From Turbatrix aceti (lineage: Eukaryota; Nematoda; Chromadorea; Rhabditida; Panagrolaimidae): a DNA stretch of 64,000 nucleotides. The notes below the pieces were generated by a model. That model made no database searches. It was not told where the DNA came from and saw only the letters and a list, made by a program, of their open reading frames with translations. Location of the stretch: positions 7,697,246 to 7,761,245 of the forward strand of contig OZ017770.1 in assembly GCA_963969345.1 (NCBI GenBank), read 5' to 3'. The translations under genes were made by a program, and so were the position numbers. Below, piece after piece: positions 1 through 10,093 of the stretch (the first letter of the stretch is position 1; every line of letters begins with the position of its first letter).

Positions 1-349
1 TGTGTGATTTTGCTGAATAAATTTGATTGTTGTATTGTGATATTGTGATTGTTGGTATTGTTGTTAGAGGAGTTAAGTAGGGAGCCTTAGAGAGGAACCG
101 GGTACACATTAATTTTAAAAGAGACAACCGGTTAATTACCTCATTTAAACGCAGCGAAGCTTTAATCAAAAAGGATACTAGTTGGTTACCATTAAGGGAG
201 ACGTCTCCAGCTGCTTTGACGGGGGGAACATACTTGGATTTATCGGGTTGAGTAATTAAGCGTTTCTCTTCCGGAACAGTATTCGGAGGCATAAAAACGA
301 GCGAAGTTTCGTCCGATATAGAGGGATATTCATTAAACGACGATTTCAT
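1..349 (-). CDS. Unrecognised protein, first exon(s), truncated at window edge
   Basis: An open frame starts at the ATG at 347-349 and stays open to the window edge (about 116 codons). The N-terminus begins MKSSFNEYPSISDETSLVFM and continues with a Pro- and Lys-rich stretch, then a more hydrophobic segment (LVSFLIKASLRL). A possible splice donor (GAG|GTAATT, donor at 134-139) would end the first exon at position 140 after 70 residues, so the codons left of 140 may be intron that happens to be open. No family is recognised. The start is the first ATG of the frame. Confidence is limited because only one end is visible and no motif supports it. Confidence 0.4.
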   Translation of the reverse strand, partial: MKSSFNEYPSISDETSLVFMPPNTVPEEKRLITQPDKSKYVPPVKAAGDVSLNGNQLVSFLIKASLRLNEVINRLSLLKLMCTRFLSKAPYLTPLTTIPTITISQYNNQIYSAKSH

Positions 350-1269
350 TTGCACAAAATTATATACAGTGATACAATTTGCCAAAAAGTATTTAGTCTT
401 TGTTAGCGTAATGCCTATCGATTTACCCTTTTCTGGCAATACCTGAACAAAGGGAGAGATTATAGCCCAGTATTGTCGCTGTCATCCTTGTCTTTGTCAT
501 CAATTGCCGGGATTAAGGTAATCGTCCTAAGCTTTGGTGATCGTTAACGGTAACAAAAATATATGTGATTTTAAATAACTTTTGTCTCAATGAGTAATAT
601 TTTTACGAATTGTAATGTACCGTTTAATAAAAGTCTGAAAATGTCTTTTTTTAGTAGAATACGGTAAAAAAATAGTACCTTTGATGGCAAAACCGACTTT
701 TACGTCACAAGATAATTATAGGAGTTTTTGACCGTCGCTAAAACTGTTCGTGATAGGGTGACACTTGTTACGTACTTGAAAGCCGTCAGAATAACCGCTG
801 TTATTGTTGTTTACGACGATGACAGCCAACAACCTATTGTATAGTAAAAATTTTAACTTAATAAATGGAAGCAACAAATCTCGGTTACATGTAAATATTA
901 GTTTGATGTAATTTTCATTTTCGTTATTACTGATTAAATAAGAGCATACTTGCGTAAAAAGACACACAGATGTCTTGTAAGACGTGCAGTCATGACTTTC
1001 TACGTCACATCGGTTGTCAGGGAGGATTTGTTATCTTAAAATTCCCGTTATCTGTCCCTGAATAACATGACTTCTGTTGCCTTACGTTTTTTTAGCCATT
1101 TTCAAAAAAAATGCGGAAGACGGTAAAAAAAAAAAGAAGTGACAACTTGAGCATAACCCTGATAAAAAATACAAAGAAGAAAGATTATAGCTAGCAATGC
1201 GTAGCAGTACGCATACCAATGCGGAAGAAATTTATTAGAATTATTCACACATTTTCAAATTAATGTTTT
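350..1269. other. Intergenic, no gene seen
   Basis: AT-rich sequence with many homopolymer A/T runs between the left-edge gene and collagen A. An 83-codon frame on the minus strand at 716-967 begins with GTG, shows no recognisable protein and has no splice context. Nothing else can be supported. Confidence 0.5.
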
Positions 1270-2524
1270 TTAAAAACGGCGGCGTTGAGCATTTACGTAT
1301 TCAACGTTTATGGCACTTGGCTGGACATCTTGCTGGTCGCCGGATGATGACACAGGAACCGCTGACGGGGGGTTAACCACGCTGGAAGATGCACCAACGC
1401 TGGGGTATCCACCAGCGTTTGTGGGAAGCGCTTGTGATGCTATAGGAGCTGGCGCCGGCGCTGTTACTTCAATGGGAACGGCGACAGGAGCAGCGGCGGG
1501 GGCTGGAACCTGTACAGGAACAGGAACGGGTATACGTGCTGGTGCTGGTGCTGGTGCTGGTGCAGGTGCTGGTCCACCGCGAGTACTGGCAGCACAGTGA
1601 GCGCAGGAACCAGGCATGCCGGGATCGCCATTAGGACCAGGAGGACCAGGGAGACCTGGATTTCCGTCGTCACCGCGCTCTCCAACTGATCCACGAACTC
1701 CAGGAGGACCGTTGATGCCGGGCTTTCCGTCATGTCCTCGTGTACCTGGCTGGCCTCGGGGGCCGATGCGACCTGTAGGGCCTGGGGGACCAACGGGAGC
1801 TCCGTTAAGTACCTAAAAAAATTTTTTTTATACAAATTATCCTTTTGGGGCAGGTAGGTAAACTCACTCGACCACGATCACCAAGAGTACCCTTCTCACC
1901 GGGAGGTCCGGGTTCGCCACGCATGCCAAGGGGTCCCGGAGGACCGGGACGATTGTCATCTCCCTTGCGACCAGCCCGGCCAGGGGGGCCAATTGGGCCA
2001 CGCTGACCTTTAGGCCCAGGAAGACCAGGAGGTCCGGGAAGAGCAGGAGGACATTTCTGACAGCTGGTTTCTTCCAACGGGGGTGCTGGCAGGTATTTTC
2101 CAAGTTTACCGGGTCGACCGTTTGGTCCGGAACGTCCGTCTTGACCCGGGCGACCGTCGTTACCTGCAGGGCCTCGAGGTCCGGGTGATCCCTGCGTACA
2201 CGCGCAGCAGGCACCAAGGCTTGCGGCGTAGGGATTTGCTTGGGGATAAGAACGCTCGTAACGGCGGCCGTTCACGGAAGCCGGTCCAGCGGCAACTGCC
2301 ATCTGCTTCCAGATGTCTCTGGACTCTTGCTGAAAAAATTATCGTTAAGAAAGGTAAAAACAGGTAATTTCACGTGCCTTGCAGAGTTCAACAGTGTTGA
2401 GCATGATGTTGACTCGGCGTTGAAGATGTACGTGCATCAATGGCAGGACAACGATAAGCGTGAGTACACATACCGTAGAGGAAACGGTCGCCAAAATGGT
2501 CGCTTTACGACCTGACGACTCCAT
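1270..2524 (-). CDS. Cuticular collagen A with long Pro-Ala tail
   Basis: Structural protein of the nematode cuticle, secreted by the hypodermis. Exons: 2374(or 2378)..2524, 1868..2329, 1270..1812. The start [16 protein letters not shown] is followed by a hydrophobic segment ([14 protein letters not shown]), typical of the nematode cuticle collagen N-terminal domain, and by an IWKQM motif. A basic proprotein site (NGRRYERS) precedes Gly-X-Y tracts interrupted by Cys pairs ([27 protein letters not shown]). After the last Gly-X-Y block comes an unusual tail of about 100 residues: a Pro-Ala alternation, valine-rich PVPV segments, then a Ser/Pro-rich region ending NAQRRRF. Such long non-collagenous tails are not typical of the family. 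The junction of exons 1 and 2 is unresolved: the GT donor gives the wrong phase, whereas a GC donor (AAG|GCACGT) keeps the frame. Confidence 0.9.
1535..1574. repeat. Hexanucleotide repeat in the collagen A tail
   Basis: Perfect or near-perfect GCTGGT repeats on the + strand (ACCAGC on the coding strand) encode the Pro-Ala alternation in the collagen A tail. It is a likely length-polymorphic microsatellite within coding sequence. Confidence 0.85.
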
Positions 2525-2788
2525 TGTTATCACACACAACTGAGTAGGAGATGTTCTTTTTGCTGTCTTTTAACGGCTTACCTGACGACCTAGATTTTTT
2601 TTTTCAAACCAGGTCGTTCAAGGTTGTTCTATTTTTTACGGCCCATATGAAAACCCTTATCATTTATCTTTTTTTGTGTTACTCGAGCCCCATTGTTTCA
2701 AATCAAATCAAACCAATGTAATAGTTAAAAAATTTATTGATTTCAAATAAATTCATTCAACATCCACAAAAATAAACAACAGAATGTT

Positions 2789-3823
2789 TTATTTCTTGCC
2801 GTAGCCGCCTTCGGATTGGTAGTTCTGCTGGCTGAAAGCTCCGGTGTCGAGTTCAACAACCGATGGAGCAACAATTTCCTGGATGCCACAGGACGAAGGG
2901 CAGTGACCGCCGGGCTCTCCCGCCTCACCAGGAACCCCAACCGGGCCTGGAGGACCAGGTTCGCCACGACGACCAGGGGGACCGGGAGGACCGATTTCGC
3001 CGATGGGGCCGGGAGGACCGGAGTTTGTCGATGGAAGACCGTTCGGACCAGGCAGACCCTTGGGACCGCGAGGGCCGGGAGGACCAGGAGGACCCTTAAT
3101 ACCGGTGCCGCCAATGCTGTCGTCGCCAGGAGGACCCTTAAGACCGGGCTCGCCGGGTTCACCAGGTTCACCGGGAGGTCCGGCATCACCCACGCGGCCT
3201 GGTTTACCAGGACGACCCGGAAGACCCGGCTGACCAGGTTCGCCGGGAATACCAATACGACCGGCTTCTCCCTGAGGACCACGGTTTCCAGGAGGACCTG
3301 CAGGACAAATGACACTAAAAATAATAATGAATTGTACTTTTTGCTCTCTTCACAGAAGATAATTTCATTACCAAGGGAAACTGGGTTCCGGCTCAAGTGG
3401 CACGTCGAGACCGTCAAGGCCGGGCTTACCGGGACGACCGGGCAGTCCGTCGGCGCCATCTTCGCCGTCAACGCCAGGAGGCCCGGCGGGACCGGGAGGA
3501 CATTGGAGTTGGACGCAGCTGGTGCACTGTTGGGGCTCGTCGGCGACCTTGCCATTTCCGTAGCCCTGACGTTTGAGGCGACCATTGTTGGCCGATGATT
3601 GCACAATCATAATGTCCTGCCAAATGCCGCGCGCTGTGTACTTGAAAGAGGCCATACGCATTTCAATGTCCTCATGGGCAGCATTGAGTCGGTAGTTGAG
3701 GGTTGGAAGAAAAATTATCGTAAATAGCAGGCAGCATACACTAATACCCAGGGAGCCATAGATTACAGGTTGGGCCCGGGGCCCGGTTTCTTCGGAGTTT
3801 TTGGCTTTTGCAGCAACCTCCAT
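2789..3823 (-). CDS. Cuticular collagen B
   Basis: Second nematode cuticle collagen, same strand as collagen A and about 260 bp upstream of it. Exons 3372..3823 and 2789..3314. It begins [20 protein letters not shown], followed by a membrane-like N-terminal segment ([16 protein letters not shown]), the conserved IWQDIM motif and a furin/BLI-4-type site (RLKRQG). The Gly-X-Y domains are flanked by Cys clusters ([23 protein letters not shown] and GGHCPSSCG). The 57-nt intron joins ...SFPC to VICPAGPPG, which restores the classical cuticle-collagen Cys box and confirms the splice. The C-terminus ends in [10 protein letters not shown], close to that of many Caenorhabditis cuticle collagens. About 325 residues, normal for the family. 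Gene-specific orthology cannot be assigned by eye. Confidence 0.93.
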
Positions 3824-4098
3824 CTCGAACGACTGCTGACCGTAACTGAGCACCTGGAATGAAAATTCCAGAGCACATACGTTTTTGTGACCCATTTATG
3901 CGATATCCCCGTGCAATGTGTCTTTCTCTTTCCCGACAATAAGGTCACCTTTGCTCGCTTCCTAAAGACAGGCAGTCTAGTCTCCACGCCGTGTTAAAGG
4001 TCTTTCAATTTATCATCTGGTGAACAACTAAAGTATGTTGAATAACTTTAAAACACTCAATACCCGAAGATTAAATAGAAGTATTATTTGTCACTGGC

Positions 4099-5962
4099 TT
4101 ACAGCGCTGTCGTCTGCACGTCATCCATGCTGTTATTTAGAAGTGCTCTATGCTCGCCACAGAAGCGACATAAAATATAGTATTGAAGCAACAGGCGATA
4201 CTTGTCAGAAAATAGCATATAGATAAATATGTTACACGAGGCGTTGACAATTACCTGAAATGTGTGGTAAATGTATATAAAAAATATTTCTAACACGGCA
4301 CGAAAAAAGAGGGATAGACAAGTGTCAAATTACGACGTACCAAGAGATTGTTGAACGTCACAAGCGTAACATATAATTGATCTTCAGAGTTGATGTTTTC
4401 TAAAATGTTGACGACAAAAGCTAGCGTATTGCAAAAAAGAAACAACACGACGATAGCGATGAGCATAATTGTGGTTTGGAGTTCCTTGGCCTCGGCTTTT
4501 TTTGCGGACTGATCGGATGTCTGCATTATGTGCATTCTGTTAGATCGTCTAACCGCGTGAACAACCGTCGAGTTCACAACAATCAGCAGGGTAAATGGCA
4601 CGACAAACATCATTATCGTATACGCCCAACCAAAAAATATATGACGATATGCCGAGTTTAGACGCAAATCTGAGGGTGCCAATACCTGGAAGAACACACT
4701 AATTAATTAATCATAAGGCTTCCAAGAACACACCGGCATCATGGCGTCAATGTTTGTTCTGTAACAGTTATTCACGACTTTGACTTCCAAAAATCTGGTT
4801 GTGTTGAATGCAATTGAAAATACAATAAGCGAAACTATGAATGTAACAATTCGACTTCTCCGTAGTATGTTAATTGCTTTAAAGGGCAAGCAAACACCCA
4901 CGTAGCGATGCAGGGACATCCCAACAGTCATCCAGACGCTAAAATGAGTTTGTTAATTAAATCACTCTCATTTTGGAATGCTTCAACCAACCTCACAGTC
5001 TGTGCCATCGTCATTAAACCGTAAAAATAGGGTGCAGTTAAGTAACTAAAAGAAGTATATTGGATTAATTACCCAGTATATGTGACACATAACTCCCATT
5101 ACATCACTTTTTTTTTCTGTTTCGTATAATATATTAGCGGCAAGAAAAAAACAAGATTAATATTTCCTTTTCTGTCTCGACTGTTTTTAAAACTCTAGGC
5201 ATTCCAGTATTCAAGACCGATTTCTATATTCTAATTATATTTGCAAATCGTGGTCAGATTTAAGAGCATGAAACTATTCCTATAAAAGTTACTTGATGCT
5301 TATGCATAATACAAATTGCTTAAAAAACACTTTTCAACAAAAATATATGCGTGCTCCTGAGTTTTTTTTCCCAGCTCGCTTGTCCGATTTTAATTTCATT
5401 TTAAGTGACAAATTACTAGCGCCTGCTTAATTGATAAATGTACATCTTGTTATTCAGAACGAAAGAGTGAGTAAAGTAAGATAACAAACCTCACAGATGT
5501 CGCTTGCCAGAACAACAAAAATTCTCCAAGTCGTGGAAGTCCAAGCACAAAAAATGCAGAGAAAAGAATAAGTGTATCGGAGCAGCTGAGGACAGAAAGA
5601 TACCAGTTGATAGGTGAGCCTCGCATAACGCGATGGGTAAAAATACAAATGGATAGGATGTTAGCACAGAGACCAAAACTGATAATTGGCAGAGAAATGA
5701 GCCCTAGTAGGAGCTTTTCTTCGTAGTTGTAAAATTGATATATAGAATGGCATTCGCATTCGGTTGATACAACCGTGCAAAACACAGAATCTGCATTTGG
5801 ATCGCTACCGTCCATGGAGGGATCTAGTAATTGCTGTACCAAGTCGCTTGTATTCATGTCCGTGGCATTGCTTTGGAACAGTCCAGTATCGTTGTCGTAA
5901 CCAAACAATGTACTGTTTATGTTGTTTTCCCGTGATAATGCAGCAAAAGGCAAATCATCCAT
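4099..5962 (-). CDS. Rhodopsin-family peptide GPCR, FMRFamide-receptor-like
   Basis: Predicted seven-TM receptor of 410 aa for a neuropeptide, at the neuronal plasma membrane. Exons 5490..5962, 4992..5045, 4734..4938, 4341..4685 and 4099..4254; all phases close. The N-terminal ectodomain (about 75 residues) has NST, NAT and NTS glycosylation sites and Cys residues. TM1 carries GLCANILS, TM2 SCSDTLILF, TM3 ends in MSLHRYVGVCLPFKA and TM7 holds VNASCNIFIYMLF with a following amphipathic helix. The RYVGVCLPFKA and NASCNIFIY patterns resemble FMRFamide/myosuppressin-type receptors. Odd points: the E/DRY motif reads HRY, and NPxxY reads NIFIY. The first intron (about 440 nt) is long for this locus. 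The ligand is unknown; orthology to a particular frpr or dmsr gene needs a tree. Confidence 0.88.
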
Positions 5963-8530
5963 CTAAAGAAAAGTCTGGGATAACATTGCAGAGTTTTGGA
6001 AGCTGTTATTTGTTAAAACGAAGCAGGAAAAAAAATAACATAATAAAGTTTCGCGGTTATTGTAGTGTTCGTAGGCAGAGCCATAAGGATTGCAAACAAC
6101 AATTTGCATTTTTCATCGAACAAAAAAACAACAAAGTCGAGTCCATGCGTCGAAAAGTAAGAAAAAAACGCATGAAGCATGGTTTGATAAGAATGACTAT
6201 GTAATGCACAGCCATAGTTTGGCACTTAAGAAAGAAACATTAAGTTGTACATGCTCATGCCACGCCGTCGCTTTTTCATGCTAGCAATGGATTGAAGTTC
6301 TATTCTCTAGGGTACTGTTTGAACAGTTTCAAGTATTTGAATCCGCGTCTCGTTGAGTCGGCGAAAAAAAAAGCGCTCGCGGCTATAATGTTCTTTTATT
6401 TACCTGTTGCCTTATTCATAGATTAAAGATATGTTAGTGCAACAAAAGCAACATATATGCTCAGCGAAGCATTGGCACGCGCGTTGTTTTAATCATGTAA
6501 TCCGGAGCAAATCTATTTAAAGAACTATGAAGTGCTAAACCGAATAACATTGTTTTTGACATCATATATTAGATGTCCCACTGTTAAAGATGCACAATGA
6601 CAGATACAAATTGCCACTAACGGGCCAGGATGAACACTGGTCACATTTTAGCGGAGCAAGCCTCGATTTTGCTGAACCCGATACTCCCTTCCTTCTATGA
6701 TAACGGGGGCCCTCTATTTTCTATTTGTTAAACAAACGTAAACATTATACTGCAAACTTGAAAACCTATAATAAGTGTTTAGCTTCAGGCAATTCTGCAA
6801 AATATCGCTTTAACGAATGAAAGGTCGGTGGCATTCTGAGTGAAACAGGAGGTTAGTAAATCCCACAAAATAAAAATACTTGTTTACAGACTATTTCATA
6901 AGAATAAAAAAACATTGAAATCAATCAAGGCTACGATTACCGAGCTATTTAAAAAAATGTTGACAGCACTTCTCTCACCACATGGGACACCTACCATCAA
7001 AGCACCTAGTTATGCCGACAAATCCTAGCGTACGATGGACTGCCTCTGTCAGCTGCTGCTCATCGTTCCACGCTTTCTGGCAAACACAAAGTCGAATTTT
7101 TTTAACAGCAAGAGCTTTTTTTATGCAGTGCAATTAAGCATTGTGATAAAAATAAGGAAAAAAAAGAATTATAAAACTCGGTGACGATATCCTGCATGCA
7201 TGCAGGAAGGTTATTAAAAATCGAGCTGATACTTGAAACAAGCCTGCTACATTTCCGCCCTCAAGTTATGAATAAAAATTGCAGAAAAGAAATTTTTCAG
7301 ACACTGAACTATTTATGGGGTACATGCAAAAATCAAAAAATGAATAACAAAAAAAATATGGTACACATGCAAACTAAATTATCCTACCATTCTCACTTGG
7401 CCGTTCTGTTCTCTACTTCCCTGACTTGAGGATGCTGGCAAATGCGTGATTTAACCTGAACTTTTTTCCTTTCAAAAATGCTGAGAGGCGGAAAAAACCC
7501 ACAAAGTAGTTAGGGGAAAACGAAATTTAAACATAATTGTGTAACACATTTATTTTTTTTTTGGGATTCAAAAATAGGGTACTCAAAAACAATTCAAAAT
7601 CGATATATCTGCTTTGATAAAAAAAAGCTGAAAACTATACATTATAAAAATGCATCTTATTCAAAATGTCGCTGCTCTTCGGCATAGTTGAACAGCAAAT
7701 TGCGGCAAAAAATTTTTTACATGAACATAAAGTTTACACATCACTGAAAACTCCATGAAATTTGGCCGACAGTAATTTGCTCCTTGCTCACATATTAACA
7801 ATACTTTTAGCAATAATATTACCACTATACGTCATCGTTTGTTTCTTTATCCAATTTAATACAAAAAACAAATTTTTTTTTCTGTGCGTAAGTAGAGGAC
7901 AAGTTTAGCTTCTTTTTCTAAAAATGGTTGTGTTGAGAATAATTTAAGGCCTAAAGGAATACTGCGAATCCCTTTACTGTGTAAATTTAAGTAAGCGTTG
8001 GCAAGAAAAACACGCAATTAACAAGAGTTTAATCCTCGGCTATGAATCATTTATCCCAAAGTACAGGAGGGGGTGTGAAAAGATATATTACTACAAAACA
8101 CTTGGATACATACATAACGGATATACGCAACAAACTGGTGAAGCATTGGTTTTTTATTCTCGTCAATTATTCATTGTTTGGTGCCAGACAAAATTTCATG
8201 CGTGTTTATTATCTCTATCTAATTTAAGTAAATTTGACAAAAAAAATCCACACAGGCAAGCAAGGACGCTGCATCAGAGTTGATGCGAATTCAGGATAAG
8301 ACAGGCGCCCAAAGGAAGTGCACATACATATCTGGATAACAACCTCCTCATTTACCCTTGTACTTGCCCTGCCGTCATTATTGGAGTCGTCTAAATTTTA
8401 CGAGATGCGCAAGTCTTCGTGCTAAAGCAAAGGATAAATTACTGCTTGCTTTTGTTGTTTTTTATTCACCGAACGCAGCGTTCTTTGTTGTTTTTCGACG
8501 CCTATTACTCCCACTACTTTTGCTACTACC
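5963..8530. other. Long intergenic region between divergent genes
   Basis: 2.5 kb of AT-rich DNA separating the GPCR (minus) from the transferase gene (plus), presumably containing both promoters. Several short frames (for example 6840-7028, 7181-7429, 8042-8227) have Lys/Asn-rich translations dictated by base composition and no splice partners, so they are not called. A perfect 16-bp palindrome, CCTGCATGCATGCAGG, lies at 7191-7206. Confidence 0.6.
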
Positions 8531-9825
8531 ATGTATAAGAACGCGCTGACAGCGACAGCCCGAACCATCTTGGTCTTCTTTTTGTTATTGTTTTCTTGTC
8601 ACATACTAAAATCCGTGTTGATTGTGAGACAAATGAATAGATGCGGAACTGCTTTTGAATACGAATCCATTGTTTATTCAACGTCTTTTCAAAACATTGT
8701 CCGCTCTCTATCAGAGCCTTTTGGCGTCGTTATGCTAAACCAGTACGCCATAGACGTGACTCTGAACTGGCTATGCAATACCAAGGACTTGCCGGAAGTT
8801 CACAACAACACTCTATTTTTCACTCTGGATGACATAGCAGCCCAAGAGCTGAGACGGCATTATCCGGCATTAAAGATCTTTACATGGGAAGCCAGCTGTT
8901 TACAGGTTGAGTTGTAAAAAGGCATCATAATCCTTTCATACTTTACTCTCTCTTTCAGGGCTCGTTCAAGCCACTTGATGCAACGTATATGAGCTTCTTC
9001 CTTCTCAGAACCAATTTGATTCGGGCGTTGATATTCATGCGAAAAGACTTTTGGATGCTGCAGGCGGACACATTTTGGCGAAAAAACTTATTCGACAACA
9101 ATGAGTACAAAGCCAAGGACCTGGACTTGGACGTCGCTTTGGATCAGCAAGGTAATTATTGCTTTTTTTTCCAGAGTGCAAGCAAATAAGTCTTTTTGAA
9201 GGCCATGAAAAGATAAGCACCACGAGAAAACGCCAGATGAACGGCGCCAATTTTCTCGTCATGGGAAGCAAAAATAGCACAAGACAACTCTTCGATGAGA
9301 TTTATTGGTATCAATCGCGATTTTACGTCACTGACCCTGATGTTATGCGCATTATTTGTAACAAAAAAAAATACCAGTGTAATTTTATCGATCACTCGTA
9401 AGTCAACCTTGAATATTTTCCTCACTCTTTTTTTTATCAGTTGATTTTGTCTTGATTTAAAATTTTTAAAATGTTGAAAAAAACTGGTTTTCAGGATTAT
9501 TTCCGGATGGGAGTGGATATATGACACGCAGACAAACCCCCCTCAACTCCTACAGATGGACGGCGAATTGTCTGGGGGCAAAATCGAGGCTCTCAAGTAC
9601 TGCAAATTTTGGTTTCTTGACGAGAAAAATCAGTGCGTGCAATCGACGGTTACGCATGCCCAAAACTTAGCCGCTTCCGGAAGAATACCGAGACACTTTT
9701 CCAACTCCAAGGTTAAACAAAAAATACTACTCTCAATTGGGGAATTCCTTAGCAAATTGCCGCTCTTTGGAGGCGTTTATCACATCTACGGTGGCCTTCC
9801 TTCGCTGTACTTACAGTTTTTCTGA
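8531..9825 (+). CDS. Nucleotide-diphospho-sugar transferase family protein (PF03407-like), type II membrane
   Basis: Exons 8531..8905, 8959..9151, 9175..9397 and 9495..9825 give 373 aa with all phases closed. A single N-terminal signal anchor (residues about 11-31, TILVFFLLLFSCHILKSVLI) predicts a Golgi type II orientation. The core shows FFTLDDIAAQELRRHYPALK, then FKPLDATYMSFFLLRTNLIR and FWMLQADTFWRKNLF, the pattern of the nucleotide-diphospho-sugar transferase family that is expanded in nematodes; a C-terminal FGGVYHIYG segment follows. In this family the LQADT segment stands where a D-x-D-like metal site is often found; here only one Asp is present, so catalytic competence is uncertain. 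The second intron is only 23 nt (9152-9174), unusually short but needed to keep the frame. Substrate cannot be inferred. Confidence 0.82.
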
Positions 9826-10093
9826 ATCTGTGATTCGATACTTATCTCGCATTTTTTTTTCATACATATCACACGGTAAAGAATGTTCCTCGGCACCCGG
9901 TGCTTCAAAAAAATTTGTAGACATAAGCAGTTTATAGACTCAAAAATGGGTTCCCAAAATGGGATGAAAAACTGTTAAACAGCACAAGTAAAATGGTATC
10001 AACACATGTTGTTAAAAAATAACATTAAAATAGGAAGACTTATTGTCACCCGTTGTTTCAGCGACATTCAGTTGAAATCGTTAAAAAAATGAA

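Noticed and set aside
716..967. 83-codon minus-strand frame near the left edge
   Set aside because: Begins at GTG, composition follows local AT richness, no family and no splice partner.
1310..1600. Gly/Ala/Thr-rich plus-strand frame over collagen A
   Set aside because: Antisense shadow of the Pro-Ala repeat of the collagen tail; no start context or splice sites.
2816..3598. 260-codon plus-strand frame across collagen B
   Set aside because: Antisense of Gly-X-Y repeats, which leaves the opposite strand open; the collagen on the minus strand explains the region.
5060..5080. Spliced-leader RNA-like string (ATTAATTACCCAGTATATG)
   Set aside because: Resembles part of nematode SL1 (AATTACCCAAG) but lacks the rest of the leader and its donor; it lies in a GPCR intron.
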